NCBI RefSeq assembly: GCF_004345645.1
Contig: NZ_SLWS01000003.1
Span: forward strand, 682,001-746,000
Length of the DNA: 64,000 bases
Origin: Actinocrispum wychmicini
Lineage (GTDB): Bacteria; Actinomycetota; Actinomycetes; Mycobacteriales; Pseudonocardiaceae
Direction: 5' to 3'
The position numbers were made by a program, and so were the translations under genes. Shown one piece after another: positions 16,464-24,405 of this stretch. The notes under the pieces are model-generated. The model worked only from the letters and a program-made list of their open reading frames with translations, had not been told where the DNA came from and did no database searches. The first letter of the stretch is position 1, and every line of letters starts with the position of its first letter.

Positions 16464-16880
16464 ATGTCGATCGAGTTCTTCGCCCAGCGCCTCCGGTTGC
16501 AGACCGACCCGTCCGACGTCAACGCCGCCCTGGCCGCCGGCACTCGGTTCGTCCTGGTCGACAGCCGCGGCGAACCAGGCTGGCGGCAGGGCCACATCCC
16601 GGGCGCCCTGCACCTGCCCACCGCCGAGATCCCGGTGCGCGCCGCCGCCCTCGTCGACCCGGGCACCCCGGTCGTCACCTACTGCTGGGGACCCGGCTGC
16701 AACGGCGCCACCCGGGCCGCGCTGGCGTTCGCCGAACTGGGCTACGAGGTCAAGGAAATGCTGGGCGGCATCGAATACTGGACCCGCGAAGGATTCCCCG
16801 TGGAGACGTCTGTGGGGGTCACCAGCCAGCCGGCCGACCCACTGACGGCCCCCGCGCACGCCATCACGTGTGACTGCTGA
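16464..16880 (+). CDS. rhodanese-like sulfurtransferase
   Basis: A 138-residue single rhodanese domain. It has the CH2A-type segment RGEPGWRQGHIPGALHLP and an active-site loop VVTYCWGPGCNGATRAA, with the first Cys at the catalytic position. The C-terminal WTREGFPVE matches the CH2B-type ending. ATG 16464 begins MSIEFFAQR; the family start is consistent. It lies divergent from the Lrp gene and convergent with an alpha/beta hydrolase, overlapping that by 17 bp. The thiosulfate or persulfide substrate is not determined. Confidence 0.88.
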   Translation: MSIEFFAQRLRLQTDPSDVNAALAAGTRFVLVDSRGEPGWRQGHIPGALHLPTAEIPVRAAALVDPGTPVVTYCWGPGCNGATRAALAFAELGYEVKEMLGGIEYWTREGFPVETSVGVTSQPADPLTAPAHAITCDC

Positions 16881-17742
16881 CCGCGCGGTCGGCGGTCCGG
16901 CTGATCCCGTCCACCAACGTCGGCCACACCTCCCGAGGCAGGTCATGCCCCATACCGGGGACGACGATCAGCTCGGCGCCGGGGATCGCCCGTGCGGTCG
17001 CCCGGCCACCGGACACATGCACCAACGGATCCGCCTTGCCGTGCACCACCAACGCCGGGATCCGCAACCCGCGCAGCCCCGCGGTCCGATCCGACGCCGA
17101 GGTCACCGCGACCAACTGACGCAACGTGCCCGCCCGGTTCACCCCACGGTCGAACGTGGCGCCGCTGCGCTCCCGCAACCTGGCCTCGTCGAACGGGAAA
17201 CCCGGCGACCCGATCCGCCGGAACATCGCCGTCGCCAGCTCGATGTACCCGGCCCGGTCGGTCGCGCCCCGCCCCAGCACCAACGGCAGCACCCGCGGAC
17301 TCGGCCACCCCACCAGCCGGCCACCGGTCGTCGACATGACCGACACCAGCGACCGGACCCGCCCCGGATGCCTGATCGCCAGGGTCTGCGCGATCATCCC
17401 GCCCAACGACGCGCCCGTCACGTGCGCCGACCCGACCTCCAGGTGATCCAACAGTCCAGCCGCGTCCCCGGCCATGTCCGCCAACGAATACGGCGGCCGC
17501 GCCCCCAGATACGACCCCACCAACGACGCACGGCCGGACATCGACTGCGACCGCCCACAGTCCCGGTTGTCGAACCGGATCACCCAGAACCCCCGGTCGG
17601 CCAGCAGCCGGCACAGCTGGTCGTCCCACCAGATCAGCGGCCCACCCAGCCCCATGACCAGCAGCAACGGCCGACCCGCCGGGTCACCGATCGTCTCGTA
17701 ACAGATCCGTACCCCGTTGACGTCCGCCATCCGCTCGCCCAT
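16864..17742 (-). CDS. alpha/beta hydrolase
   Basis: A 292-residue alpha/beta hydrolase. Features are the oxyanion region LLLVMGLGGP, FDNRDCGRSQ, the nucleophile elbow TGASLGGM, the acid in VHGKADPLV and the His in VPGMGHDLP. The NGVRICYETIGDP opening resembles the DnrP/RdmC-type esterases and the RNA-polyketide methylesterases of actinomycetes. The start may be ATG 17742 (MGERMADVNG) or ATG 17730 (MADVNG); neither has a strong ribosome site. Substrate unknown. Confidence 0.85.
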   Translation of the reverse strand: MGERMADVNGVRICYETIGDPAGRPLLLVMGLGGPLIWWDDQLCRLLADRGFWVIRFDNRDCGRSQSMSGRASLVGSYLGARPPYSLADMAGDAAGLLDHLEVGSAHVTGASLGGMIAQTLAIRHPGRVRSLVSVMSTTGGRLVGWPSPRVLPLVLGRGATDRAGYIELATAMFRRIGSPGFPFDEARLRERSGATFDRGVNRAGTLRQLVAVTSASDRTAGLRGLRIPALVVHGKADPLVHVSGGRATARAIPGAELIVVPGMGHDLPREVWPTLVDGISRTADRAVSSHT

Positions 17743-18003
17743 CCACCGATTATCAGGCCAGTTCAACGGGCGCACTATTCTGCGGGCACATTGTCGGATG
17801 CCGCGGGTGGCCGGAAGTTGCCGACCTTAATTGTCAGTACATGAAGCCGAGCTCGCACGCGACCGCCCTCCCTGCGATCCGTGCAGCGCCACGTCAAAGC
17901 AGGCCACCGAACTGCTGTCCAGCCCCCCGACGCGGCTAAAACGCCAGGTCAGCAGCGCCGGGGCTACTCTGCACTTGGCCGTAGCTATAGGAATCCGGAG
18001 CCT
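17743..18003. other. intergenic region without a supported gene
   Basis: About 260 bp separate the hydrolase start from the end of the coiled-coil gene. It must hold the hydrolase promoter near its left edge. The rest is lower in codon bias than the neighbours and I see no RNA gene or clear terminator in it. Confidence 0.5.
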
Positions 18004-19074
18004 TCACGGGCCGACGCCTGCTTGTCGGCGGGAGGCGGCGGCCTCCTCGCGAGCTGCCACGGCCTCGTCACGAGCCGACGCTGCCTCGTCCCGGGCGGCC
18101 GCCGTGTCTTTGCGGGCGGCCGCTGTTTCCTCACGGACGGCGGCTGTTTCTCGCCGTGCTGCGGCTGCTTCTTCGCGTGCCACGGTCGTTTCTTCGCGTG
18201 CCGCAGTGGTTTCCTCGCGCGCGGTGGTGGTCTCGGCGCGTGCTCGCTCCTCTTCGCGGCGCGCCGCAGCCGAGTCCTCCTGAGCCCGCCGCGCTACCTC
18301 CTCGGCCAACCGCGCCGCGTCGCCCGCCAGCCGAGCCCGCTGCTCAGCGCCCGCTACCTGCGCCTCCGCCAACACCTTGGCCGCCTCCGCCCGATCCGCA
18401 ACAGCCAACGCCTCAGCCAACTGCCTCGTCGTGTCCTGCTGAACGGCCGTCACCTCCCGCAACTCCCGCCGCGCGACCGCCAACTGATCCAACGCCTCCC
18501 GTTGCCCCTGCTCGGCCAGCGTCGCCCGCGTCTCAGCCTGGCCACGTGCCCGCTCATGCTCGGCGGTCTGCTCCCACGCGGTCTTGCGGACCTGCTCGAC
18601 TTCCTTGGCCGCGTCCTCAGCAGCCCGTTCAGCCACAACCCGCCGCTGCTGATCCTTCAACGCCGCCGCCGCGGCCTCCACCCGAGCCCGCTCAGCGTCG
18701 TCCGCGGCGCGCTCAGCCCGCTCCACCTTCACCAACGCGGCCGCCGTCTCCGCCCGATCAGCCACCGCCCGCGCCACCGCCCCCACATCCAACTCATCCC
18801 ACCGCCGCCGAACCTCCGCCAACTCGGCCAACGCGGCATCTATCACCTCCCGCGTCCGCCCACCCAACTCCCGCAACACCACCAGCGGCTCCTCAACCCC
18901 CACCGCCTCCAACGCCCGCCGCCGCCGAGAAGCCTCATCAGCATGCCCCTTACAGCAGTACCGAACCGGCTTCCCACCCTTCAACCGCCCCCGCTCATCG
19001 CGCGCAGGCGCCGGCAACGCGTTCGAACACCCATCCAACGAGCAAACCCCGTGCTCACTACCAGCCTCAGTCAC
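18004..19074 (-). CDS. zinc-knuckle coiled-coil protein (KfrA-like architecture)
   Basis: A 356-residue protein. The first ~50 residues contain a Cys/His cluster (CSLDGC then RYCCKGH) able to bind zinc. From about residue 60 to the end it is an almost unbroken Ala/Glu/Arg coiled coil, finishing in a string of near-exact seven-residue repeats (AREETTA, AREETTV, AREEAAA and variants, about 280-350). The layout recalls KfrA-like plasmid/ICE proteins, where an N-terminal DNA-binding head is followed by a long coil; the zinc head is different, so this is only analogy. The GTG at 19074 is chosen because it just precedes the Cys cluster. Palindromes lie upstream. Confidence 0.7.
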   Translation of the reverse strand: MTEAGSEHGVCSLDGCSNALPAPARDERGRLKGGKPVRYCCKGHADEASRRRRALEAVGVEEPLVVLRELGGRTREVIDAALAELAEVRRRWDELDVGAVARAVADRAETAAALVKVERAERAADDAERARVEAAAAALKDQQRRVVAERAAEDAAKEVEQVRKTAWEQTAEHERARGQAETRATLAEQGQREALDQLAVARRELREVTAVQQDTTRQLAEALAVADRAEAAKVLAEAQVAGAEQRARLAGDAARLAEEVARRAQEDSAAARREEERARAETTTAREETTAAREETTVAREEAAAARRETAAVREETAAARKDTAAARDEAASARDEAVAAREEAAASRRQAGVGP

Positions 19075-19180
19075 TCAACCAGCATATCTCACTCGCTTAC
19101 GCATACGCGTAACTAGTAAGGCGTTTCGCGCACGAGAAATCAAGCAGCGGACGGGATACAGTGATAATGACTGTTATCAC
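19075..19180 (-). promoter_or_regulatory. promoter of the coiled-coil gene with two palindromes
   Basis: Upstream of the coiled-coil gene are TTACGC-atac-GCGTAA at 19097-19112 and GTGATAA-tgactg-TTATCAC at 19161-19180. Both are AT-rich compared with the surroundings and spaced like operators. They could be self-regulatory sites, or partition-like sites if the gene has a plasmid origin. Confidence 0.5.
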
Positions 19181-19773
19181 GGATGCTGTGCAGTGATGTG
19201 ACGGGACGAGCTGTGACACGCACGCGAAATGTCAGTGGATCCGCACGTGCGATGTCAGTGACCGATTCAGGTGGGTTGACCTGCGGCGATGGCCGCAGGC
19301 GGCCGTTTTCGGCCTTGGCGAGGTGAGGACTGCGGCCAGGCGGGTTCGACGCCTCTGCGGCCCTGTCAGCGCATTTTGCCTGGTCAGGCCGGACATGCCA
19401 GGGCGTCAAAGTTGACCAGCGAAGCCAATCGGGTGGGTGGCGCGCTGTCGGGGGCCCGTGAGGACCGGCACTGCCGTGGTGAGCGACGGGTACCCCACCA
19501 GTGCGCCCATGACGGTCTGGGCGGTGAACCGGCAACAATGTCGCGAGCCACGTGGCCGTCTCGCCCGCCAGAACGGGCACGCGCAGCGCCAGCATCCCCA
19601 TCGCCTGTACGGCCACCAGATGTTCCGGGACGTCCGTCGCTTGGGCGAACCGGTCGGGCAGAGGTCACGCTTATGAGAGACGAGACCGAACCCCACGGCT
19701 GACACGGGAGTCCGCAGGCAGCCGTGATGTGTAAAGCGAACAATGTCGACGCCTGCCGTTACCGTTCCGCGCT
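19181..19773. other. degenerate stretch, possible IS remnant
   Basis: No intact gene is supported. A direct repeat of ATGTCAGTG occurs at about 19229-19237 and 19251-19259 with GCG before each, resembling the multiple end repeats of IS21-type elements. From about 19400 to 19700 the minus strand has fragments of plausible protein in different frames (for example AVQAMGMLALRVPVLAG and GALVGYPSLTTAVPVLTG), as expected of a decayed gene. I cannot name the ancestor. Confidence 0.35.
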
Positions 19774-19980
19774 GTGTCGGATCAGGTGGCAAGGTATTGG
19801 GTCGCGCAGTATGTGCGGGATCTGTCGGAGCACACCGAGAAGGCGTACCGAACTGGCTTGATCGCGGTGCCCACGTTGATCGCTGAGGCGCTTGGGTGCT
19901 GCGGAGATGGCGCCGGTGGCGGGATTGACGCGGTGCGGTCGGGAATTAGTCTCGAACTGAACCATTGGAGTCGAATGTAA
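19774..19980 (+). CDS. small ORF, possible integrase N-terminal fragment
   Basis: A 68-residue reading frame starting GTG. The segment YVRDLSEHTEKAYRTGL resembles the SAM-like core-binding domain of tyrosine recombinases (which usually read like LSxxTxxxYxxDL), but nothing after it matches a recombinase. It ends 56 bp before the large NTPase gene. It may be a relic of an integrase or a chance frame; I give it low weight. Confidence 0.25.
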   Translation: MSDQVARYWVAQYVRDLSEHTEKAYRTGLIAVPTLIAEALGCCGDGAGGGIDAVRSGISLELNHWSRM

Positions 19981-20036
19981 CAATGGGACGTTCCTGGCGC
20001 GATACCGACTTGAGGACTGTATCTCGGGGGAGAGAT

Positions 20037-23000
20037 ATGTTGGAAGTCAAGTCTGATCCAGAAGAACCGATTGGCGTACACGCGGTCAGAACCCGCCAGG
20101 AGTTCGCTCAACAACTGACGCTGCTTCGCGAACGTGCCAGCTTGACGGTTCGAGATGTGGCCAGGGCGGTGGGGATTCCGCCCAGCACGGCGGGCGGGTA
20201 TTTCAGCGGCCGCAACCTGCCGCCGGCGAAGCCGCACAGCGTACTCCACGAGCTTCTGCGTGTGTGTGGCGTCACGAGTCAGGCCGAGCTCGATGCCTGG
20301 CATCAGGCGTTGCTTCGGGTACGCCGCGTTCCTGGTCCAAGACCGGGTCACGCCCCCGCTCCGTATCGCGGATTGGAGCCTTTCCAGCCTGAGCATGTGG
20401 GCTGGTTCCACGGCCGGGAGAAGCTGACCCAAGCGCTGGCAGACCTGGTGACGCGCCAGTATCCCGGTGGTGGTCCGGTGATGGTCGTAGGCTCGTCAGG
20501 AGCCGGAAAGTCGTCACTGCTCCGAGCCGGCCTGATCCCGATCCTCAGCCAAGGCGAGACTGGATCACGAGCCTGGAAACTGGTGCTGTGCACACCTGGT
20601 GCGCATCCGATGGCCGAATGGGAGCGACGGCTCGACACGACTGGTGATCATCTGTTGATCGTGGTCGACCAGTTCGAGGAACTGTTCACCCTGTGTACCG
20701 ACCACGACGAGCGGACGGCTTTCATCAAGTCCTTGGTCGCTGTCGCGCGGAGAACGACGCCGGCCGCTTCGGTGGTGCTCGGGATGCGTGCCGATTTCTA
20801 CGCCCACGCCTCCGGATACCCGGATCTCGTCGAGGCGTTGCAGAACGCCCAGATCGTGGTGGGGCCGATGGACCGGACAGAACTACGCCGCGCCATCGTC
20901 GAACCTGCTCGGTCGGCCAATCTGGACGTCGATGGTGGCTTGGTCGAACTTCTTCTGCGAGAACTGGAACCGGGGCAGCCCGGCTCCGGAGCCCAGGCGT
21001 ACGAGGCCGGCACCCTGCCGTTGCTGTCGCATGCCCTGCACATGACATGGAAACGCGCCCGTGGCGGCGTTCTGACCATTGAGGACTACACCGCAACCGG
21101 CGGTATCCGGGACGCGATCGCGGCGACGGCCGAGACCGTGTTCACCGACCTGAACGAATCCCAACGAGACATAGCCCGCCGGTTGTTCCTGCGTCTCGTT
21201 CATCTCGGCGACCAGACAACCGACACCCGCCGACGCGTCTCCCACCCCGAGATCCTGCCGGAAGGCCGCAACAACGAAGGCATCGCCGTCGGCGAGGTCC
21301 TCGATCTGTTCGTCGATCAGCGCTTGATCACTACGGACACGAACAGCGTGTATCTCGCGCATGAAGCGCTGCTGACCGCATGGCCGCGGCTGCGCGGCTG
21401 GATCGAGGCTGACCGTGCGGGGCTGCGTACCCACGGCCGTCTCGCCCGGGACGCCCATGCCTGGCAGGATTCCGGCCGTGACCCGAGCGGGTTGTACCGA
21501 GGTAGCCGGCTGGCCGTTGCCCAGGAATGGACGTCCGAGCTCGAGCATCGCGCAGATCTCAATACGCTTGAACGAGAATTCCTTGACTCCGCGGCCAACC
21601 AGGAACACGCCGAACAGCGGGCCCGTCGCCGTCGCATAAGTGTTCTGCGCCGCCTAATCGTCGTCCTTGCCATCCTTGTCGTCATCGCCAGCGTTCTTAC
21701 CGTGGTCGTGTTCCGTCAACGGTCCGACGCTCTCGCCGAACGAGATATGGCGATCTCCCGACAGCTCGCTACCGCGGCCAACCAGTTGTGGGATCACGAT
21801 GTCTCGCTCGCCATGCAACTGGCATTGGCCGCCTACCGGATCAGCCCGACACTGGAAGCCCGCAGCGCTTTGCTCGACGCCACCGCCACCACACCCGCGA
21901 CCCGGATCCTCGGTTCAGAAGGCGCGTCGCAAAGCGTCGCGTTCACACCCAACGGGCAGATCCTAGCCGCAGCGAACGCAGACCACACGATACGACTGTG
22001 GCGGCTGGATGGACACAGCCACGTGACACCACTCGGCACACCGATCGCAGCCGCCTCCAGCACGATCTTCACGGTCACGTTCGACCGAACCGGGACACTG
22101 CTCGCCGTGGGAGGTGGAGACAAGACGGTCCGGCTGTGGAACGTCACCCACCCGGACCACCCGACCCTCACAGGCACACCGCTCACGGACGCCACAAACA
22201 CCATCTACTCTGTCACGTTCAGTCCCAACGGTCACACGCTGGCGGCCGCCAGCGCCGACAAGACAATCCACCTGTGGGACGTCACCGATCCGAACCGCCC
22301 TGTGGTGCTTCCCGTCCTGACCGGGTTCACCGATTTCGCGTACTCTGTCGCGTTCAGCCAGGACGGCCACACCTTGGCCGCCGGCAGCGCCGACGGCACA
22401 GTCAGGCTGTGGGACATCAGCAACCCGACTCAACCCTCACCGGCTGGCCCAGTTCTCACCGGCCCGACAAGGAAAGTGTTCACCGTCGCGTTCACCCCGG
22501 ACGGCAACACCCTCGCCGCGGGTAGCGCGGACAAGAACATCTACCTCTGGGACGTCACCCACCGAGACGCACCAATCACCTTGGGCATGCCACTGACCGG
22601 CGCGACAAGCTGGATCAACACGCTTGCGTTCAGCCAGGACGGCCGCACCTTGGCCGCCGGCAGCTCTGACAACACCGTACGACTCTGGAACCTGACGAGC
22701 CGAACTGTCGAACGCGTCCTTCCGCATCCCGGACCGGTTACCGCCATCGCCTTCGCCGACAACATGCTCGCCACCACCGACGCCGACGGCACCATCCGAA
22801 TCTGGGATCTACCCGGCTCGGTCGCCACCGACTCGGCCGACACCGTCCTGAACACCCAGTTCACGCCCAACGGACAAGTCCTTGTCACGGGCAGTGGCCT
22901 CACCGACGGGAAATTCAGGTTGTGGGACGTGACCCAACGCCCACGGCTACTCGGCCAGCCGAATGCCTCCCCGGTACCAGCCAACCGATTCAACGGCATG

Positions 23001-23861
23001 ACCGCGCTCAGCGGTGATGGCCGCACACTGGCCACCGGTAGCATCAACGGACGAGTACAACTGTGGGACATCCAGAATCCGCAACACCCGGTACCCATCG
23101 GCGAACCACTGACCGGCCCCACCGCGGCATCGGCTTCCCTGGCCTTCAGCTCGGACGGCCACCTACTCGCAGCCAGCGGCGAAGAGAACATAGTGTGGTT
23201 GTGGGACGTCACCGACAAAGCACACCCGCGTCCGCTACACCCATTGACAGGCCCGAGTAACTACGTGCCCTCAGTGGCCTTCAGTCCGGACGGCCACACT
23301 CTGGCCGCCGGCAGTGTGGACAAAAACGTCTGGCTCTGGGACGTGACCAATCCCGACGAACCCACCCACCTGGCGACCCTCAGCGGTCCCACCAACTATG
23401 TTTCATCGGTCGCGTTCAGTCACAACGGTCACACGCTGGCCGTCGGCAGCGCCGACAAAAAAGTCAGACTCTGGGACGTGACAAACAACGCCCACCCCGA
23501 GCCACTGGGGCAGCCATTGACCGGTCCGGGCAACTATGTGTACTCGGTGGCATTCAGCGCTGAAGACCACATATTGGCCGCCGCCAGTGCCGACAAGACG
23601 ATCTGGCTCTGGGACACGACAAACCAGCGACGCCCTGGCCTGTTCGCCACGCTCAACGCCTCAGCCGGGCCCGTACATTCAGCAACATTCAGCCCCAACA
23701 GTCGCATCATCGCTGCTGGCGGCACCGATCGAACTGTCCGACTCTGGGCCATCGACCCTCAGCTTGCGAGCGAATACATCTGTTCCGCCGCCGGTGACCC
23801 CATCACACTCGCCGAATGGACACAGTACGTTCACGACCTCCCCTACCGCCCCATCTGCTGA
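20037..23861 (+). CDS. HTH - STAND NTPase - TM - WD40 double-propeller protein
   Basis: A 1274-residue multidomain protein. Residues 17-65 form an XRE-type HTH (LTVRDVARAVGIPPSTAGGY). Residues ~110-500 are a novel-STAND (nSTAND1) NTPase with HGREK, Walker A GSSGAGKSS (152-160) and Walker B LLIVVDQFEELF (206-217). A single membrane helix lies at about 539-560, followed by the ARDMAISRQLA-like linker seen in this family. Fourteen WD40 repeats (each with a LWDVT-like end) fill ~625-1240, enough for two seven-bladed propellers. The ATG at 20037 has GGGGGAG upstream. STAND proteins are signal-triggered switches; the trigger and output here are unknown. It stands alone in an accessory segment. Confidence 0.88.
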   Translation: MLEVKSDPEEPIGVHAVRTRQEFAQQLTLLRERASLTVRDVARAVGIPPSTAGGYFSGRNLPPAKPHSVLHELLRVCGVTSQAELDAWHQALLRVRRVPGPRPGHAPAPYRGLEPFQPEHVGWFHGREKLTQALADLVTRQYPGGGPVMVVGSSGAGKSSLLRAGLIPILSQGETGSRAWKLVLCTPGAHPMAEWERRLDTTGDHLLIVVDQFEELFTLCTDHDERTAFIKSLVAVARRTTPAASVVLGMRADFYAHASGYPDLVEALQNAQIVVGPMDRTELRRAIVEPARSANLDVDGGLVELLLRELEPGQPGSGAQAYEAGTLPLLSHALHMTWKRARGGVLTIEDYTATGGIRDAIAATAETVFTDLNESQRDIARRLFLRLVHLGDQTTDTRRRVSHPEILPEGRNNEGIAVGEVLDLFVDQRLITTDTNSVYLAHEALLTAWPRLRGWIEADRAGLRTHGRLARDAHAWQDSGRDPSGLYRGSRLAVAQEWTSELEHRADLNTLEREFLDSAANQEHAEQRARRRRISVLRRLIVVLAILVVIASVLTVVVFRQRSDALAERDMAISRQLATAANQLWDHDVSLAMQLALAAYRISPTLEARSALLDATATTPATRILGSEGASQSVAFTPNGQILAAANADHTIRLWRLDGHSHVTPLGTPIAAASSTIFTVTFDRTGTLLAVGGGDKTVRLWNVTHPDHPTLTGTPLTDATNTIYSVTFSPNGHTLAAASADKTIHLWDVTDPNRPVVLPVLTGFTDFAYSVAFSQDGHTLAAGSADGTVRLWDISNPTQPSPAGPVLTGPTRKVFTVAFTPDGNTLAAGSADKNIYLWDVTHRDAPITLGMPLTGATSWINTLAFSQDGRTLAAGSSDNTVRLWNLTSRTVERVLPHPGPVTAIAFADNMLATTDADGTIRIWDLPGSVATDSADTVLNTQFTPNGQVLVTGSGLTDGKFRLWDVTQRPRLLGQPNASPVPANRFNGMTALSGDGRTLATGSINGRVQLWDIQNPQHPVPIGEPLTGPTAASASLAFSSDGHLLAASGEENIVWLWDVTDKAHPRPLHPLTGPSNYVPSVAFSPDGHTLAAGSVDKNVWLWDVTNPDEPTHLATLSGPTNYVSSVAFSHNGHTLAVGSADKKVRLWDVTNNAHPEPLGQPLTGPGNYVYSVAFSAEDHILAAASADKTIWLWDTTNQRRPGLFATLNASAGPVHSATFSPNSRIIAAGGTDRTVRLWAIDPQLASEYICSAAGDPITLAEWTQYVHDLPYRPIC

Positions 23862-24405
23862 CAAACCCAAGACCTCGGCGGCGTCAACCAGACAGCGTCA
23901 CCTGTCCGAGAGCGTACGAGCCGTGTACGAGGCTGTACGGACATCTGCCTGAGCCTTGCCACCGCAAACCGGCGTCCCGTCTACTGGGCTTGTCGTCAAC
24001 GAGTCGAACCTGTGATTTCTCTGGGGGTATCACAGGCGACGGACGAAATAAGGATGGGGCCTGGCCAATCCCCTGTCACCACGGCTAGACCTGTCGCTAC
24101 AGGGCGCGGACACGCGGTGGAATCCGCGCCACGATTAGCAACCCACCGGAACAGCTGGGAATAGGAAAGTGGGAGAGCCACGCGTTCACAGGAGGGAGCG
24201 AGGCTTGGAGCACTGTTCGTGAAGTACTGTTCGGAAGCCGGGACGCTCACCGGTTTTGGCTGGTACGACGCATAGTTCACGACAACCAAAGGTGGCCCAG
24301 ACCATGTGATCTGGGCCACCTGAACACTTCCGGGTGATGGTGACCCGTGAAGCGCCGCGGATCTGCTCGCCACCTAGGTGCGGGATGGCCGCTGCTGGGG
24401 CGAGA
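23862..24405. other. 544-bp intergenic region with hairpins
   Basis: No gene is supported here. It contains CCTGTGAT/ATCACAGG at 24009-24016 and 24029-24036 (possible terminator for the WD40 gene) and a strong hairpin at 24290-24321. The word GAGTCGAACCTGTGA at 24001 resembles the complement of a tRNA T-loop, but no acceptor, anticodon or D arm can be built around it. Confidence 0.5.
24290..24321 (-). terminator. strong hairpin downstream of rox
   Basis: AGGTGGCCCAGA (24290-24301) and TCTGGGCCACCT (24310-24321) form a perfect 12-bp stem with an 8-base loop. It lies 84 bp beyond the rox stop on the minus strand and is the probable end of that transcript; it could also stop read-through from the WD40 gene. 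Confidence 0.7.

Noticed and set aside
18034..18250. DNA tandem repeat as a microsatellite
   Set aside because: The repetition comes from the heptad repeats of the coiled-coil protein and is coding.
17881..19116. Long plus-strand frame opposite the coiled-coil gene
   Set aside because: It is Pro/Arg/Leu-rich low-complexity antisense of the heptad-repeat protein, which has a sensible Cys/His head and coiled coil on the minus strand.
24001..24036. tRNA gene
   Set aside because: Only a T-loop-like word is present; the stems needed for the acceptor, D and anticodon arms cannot be formed.
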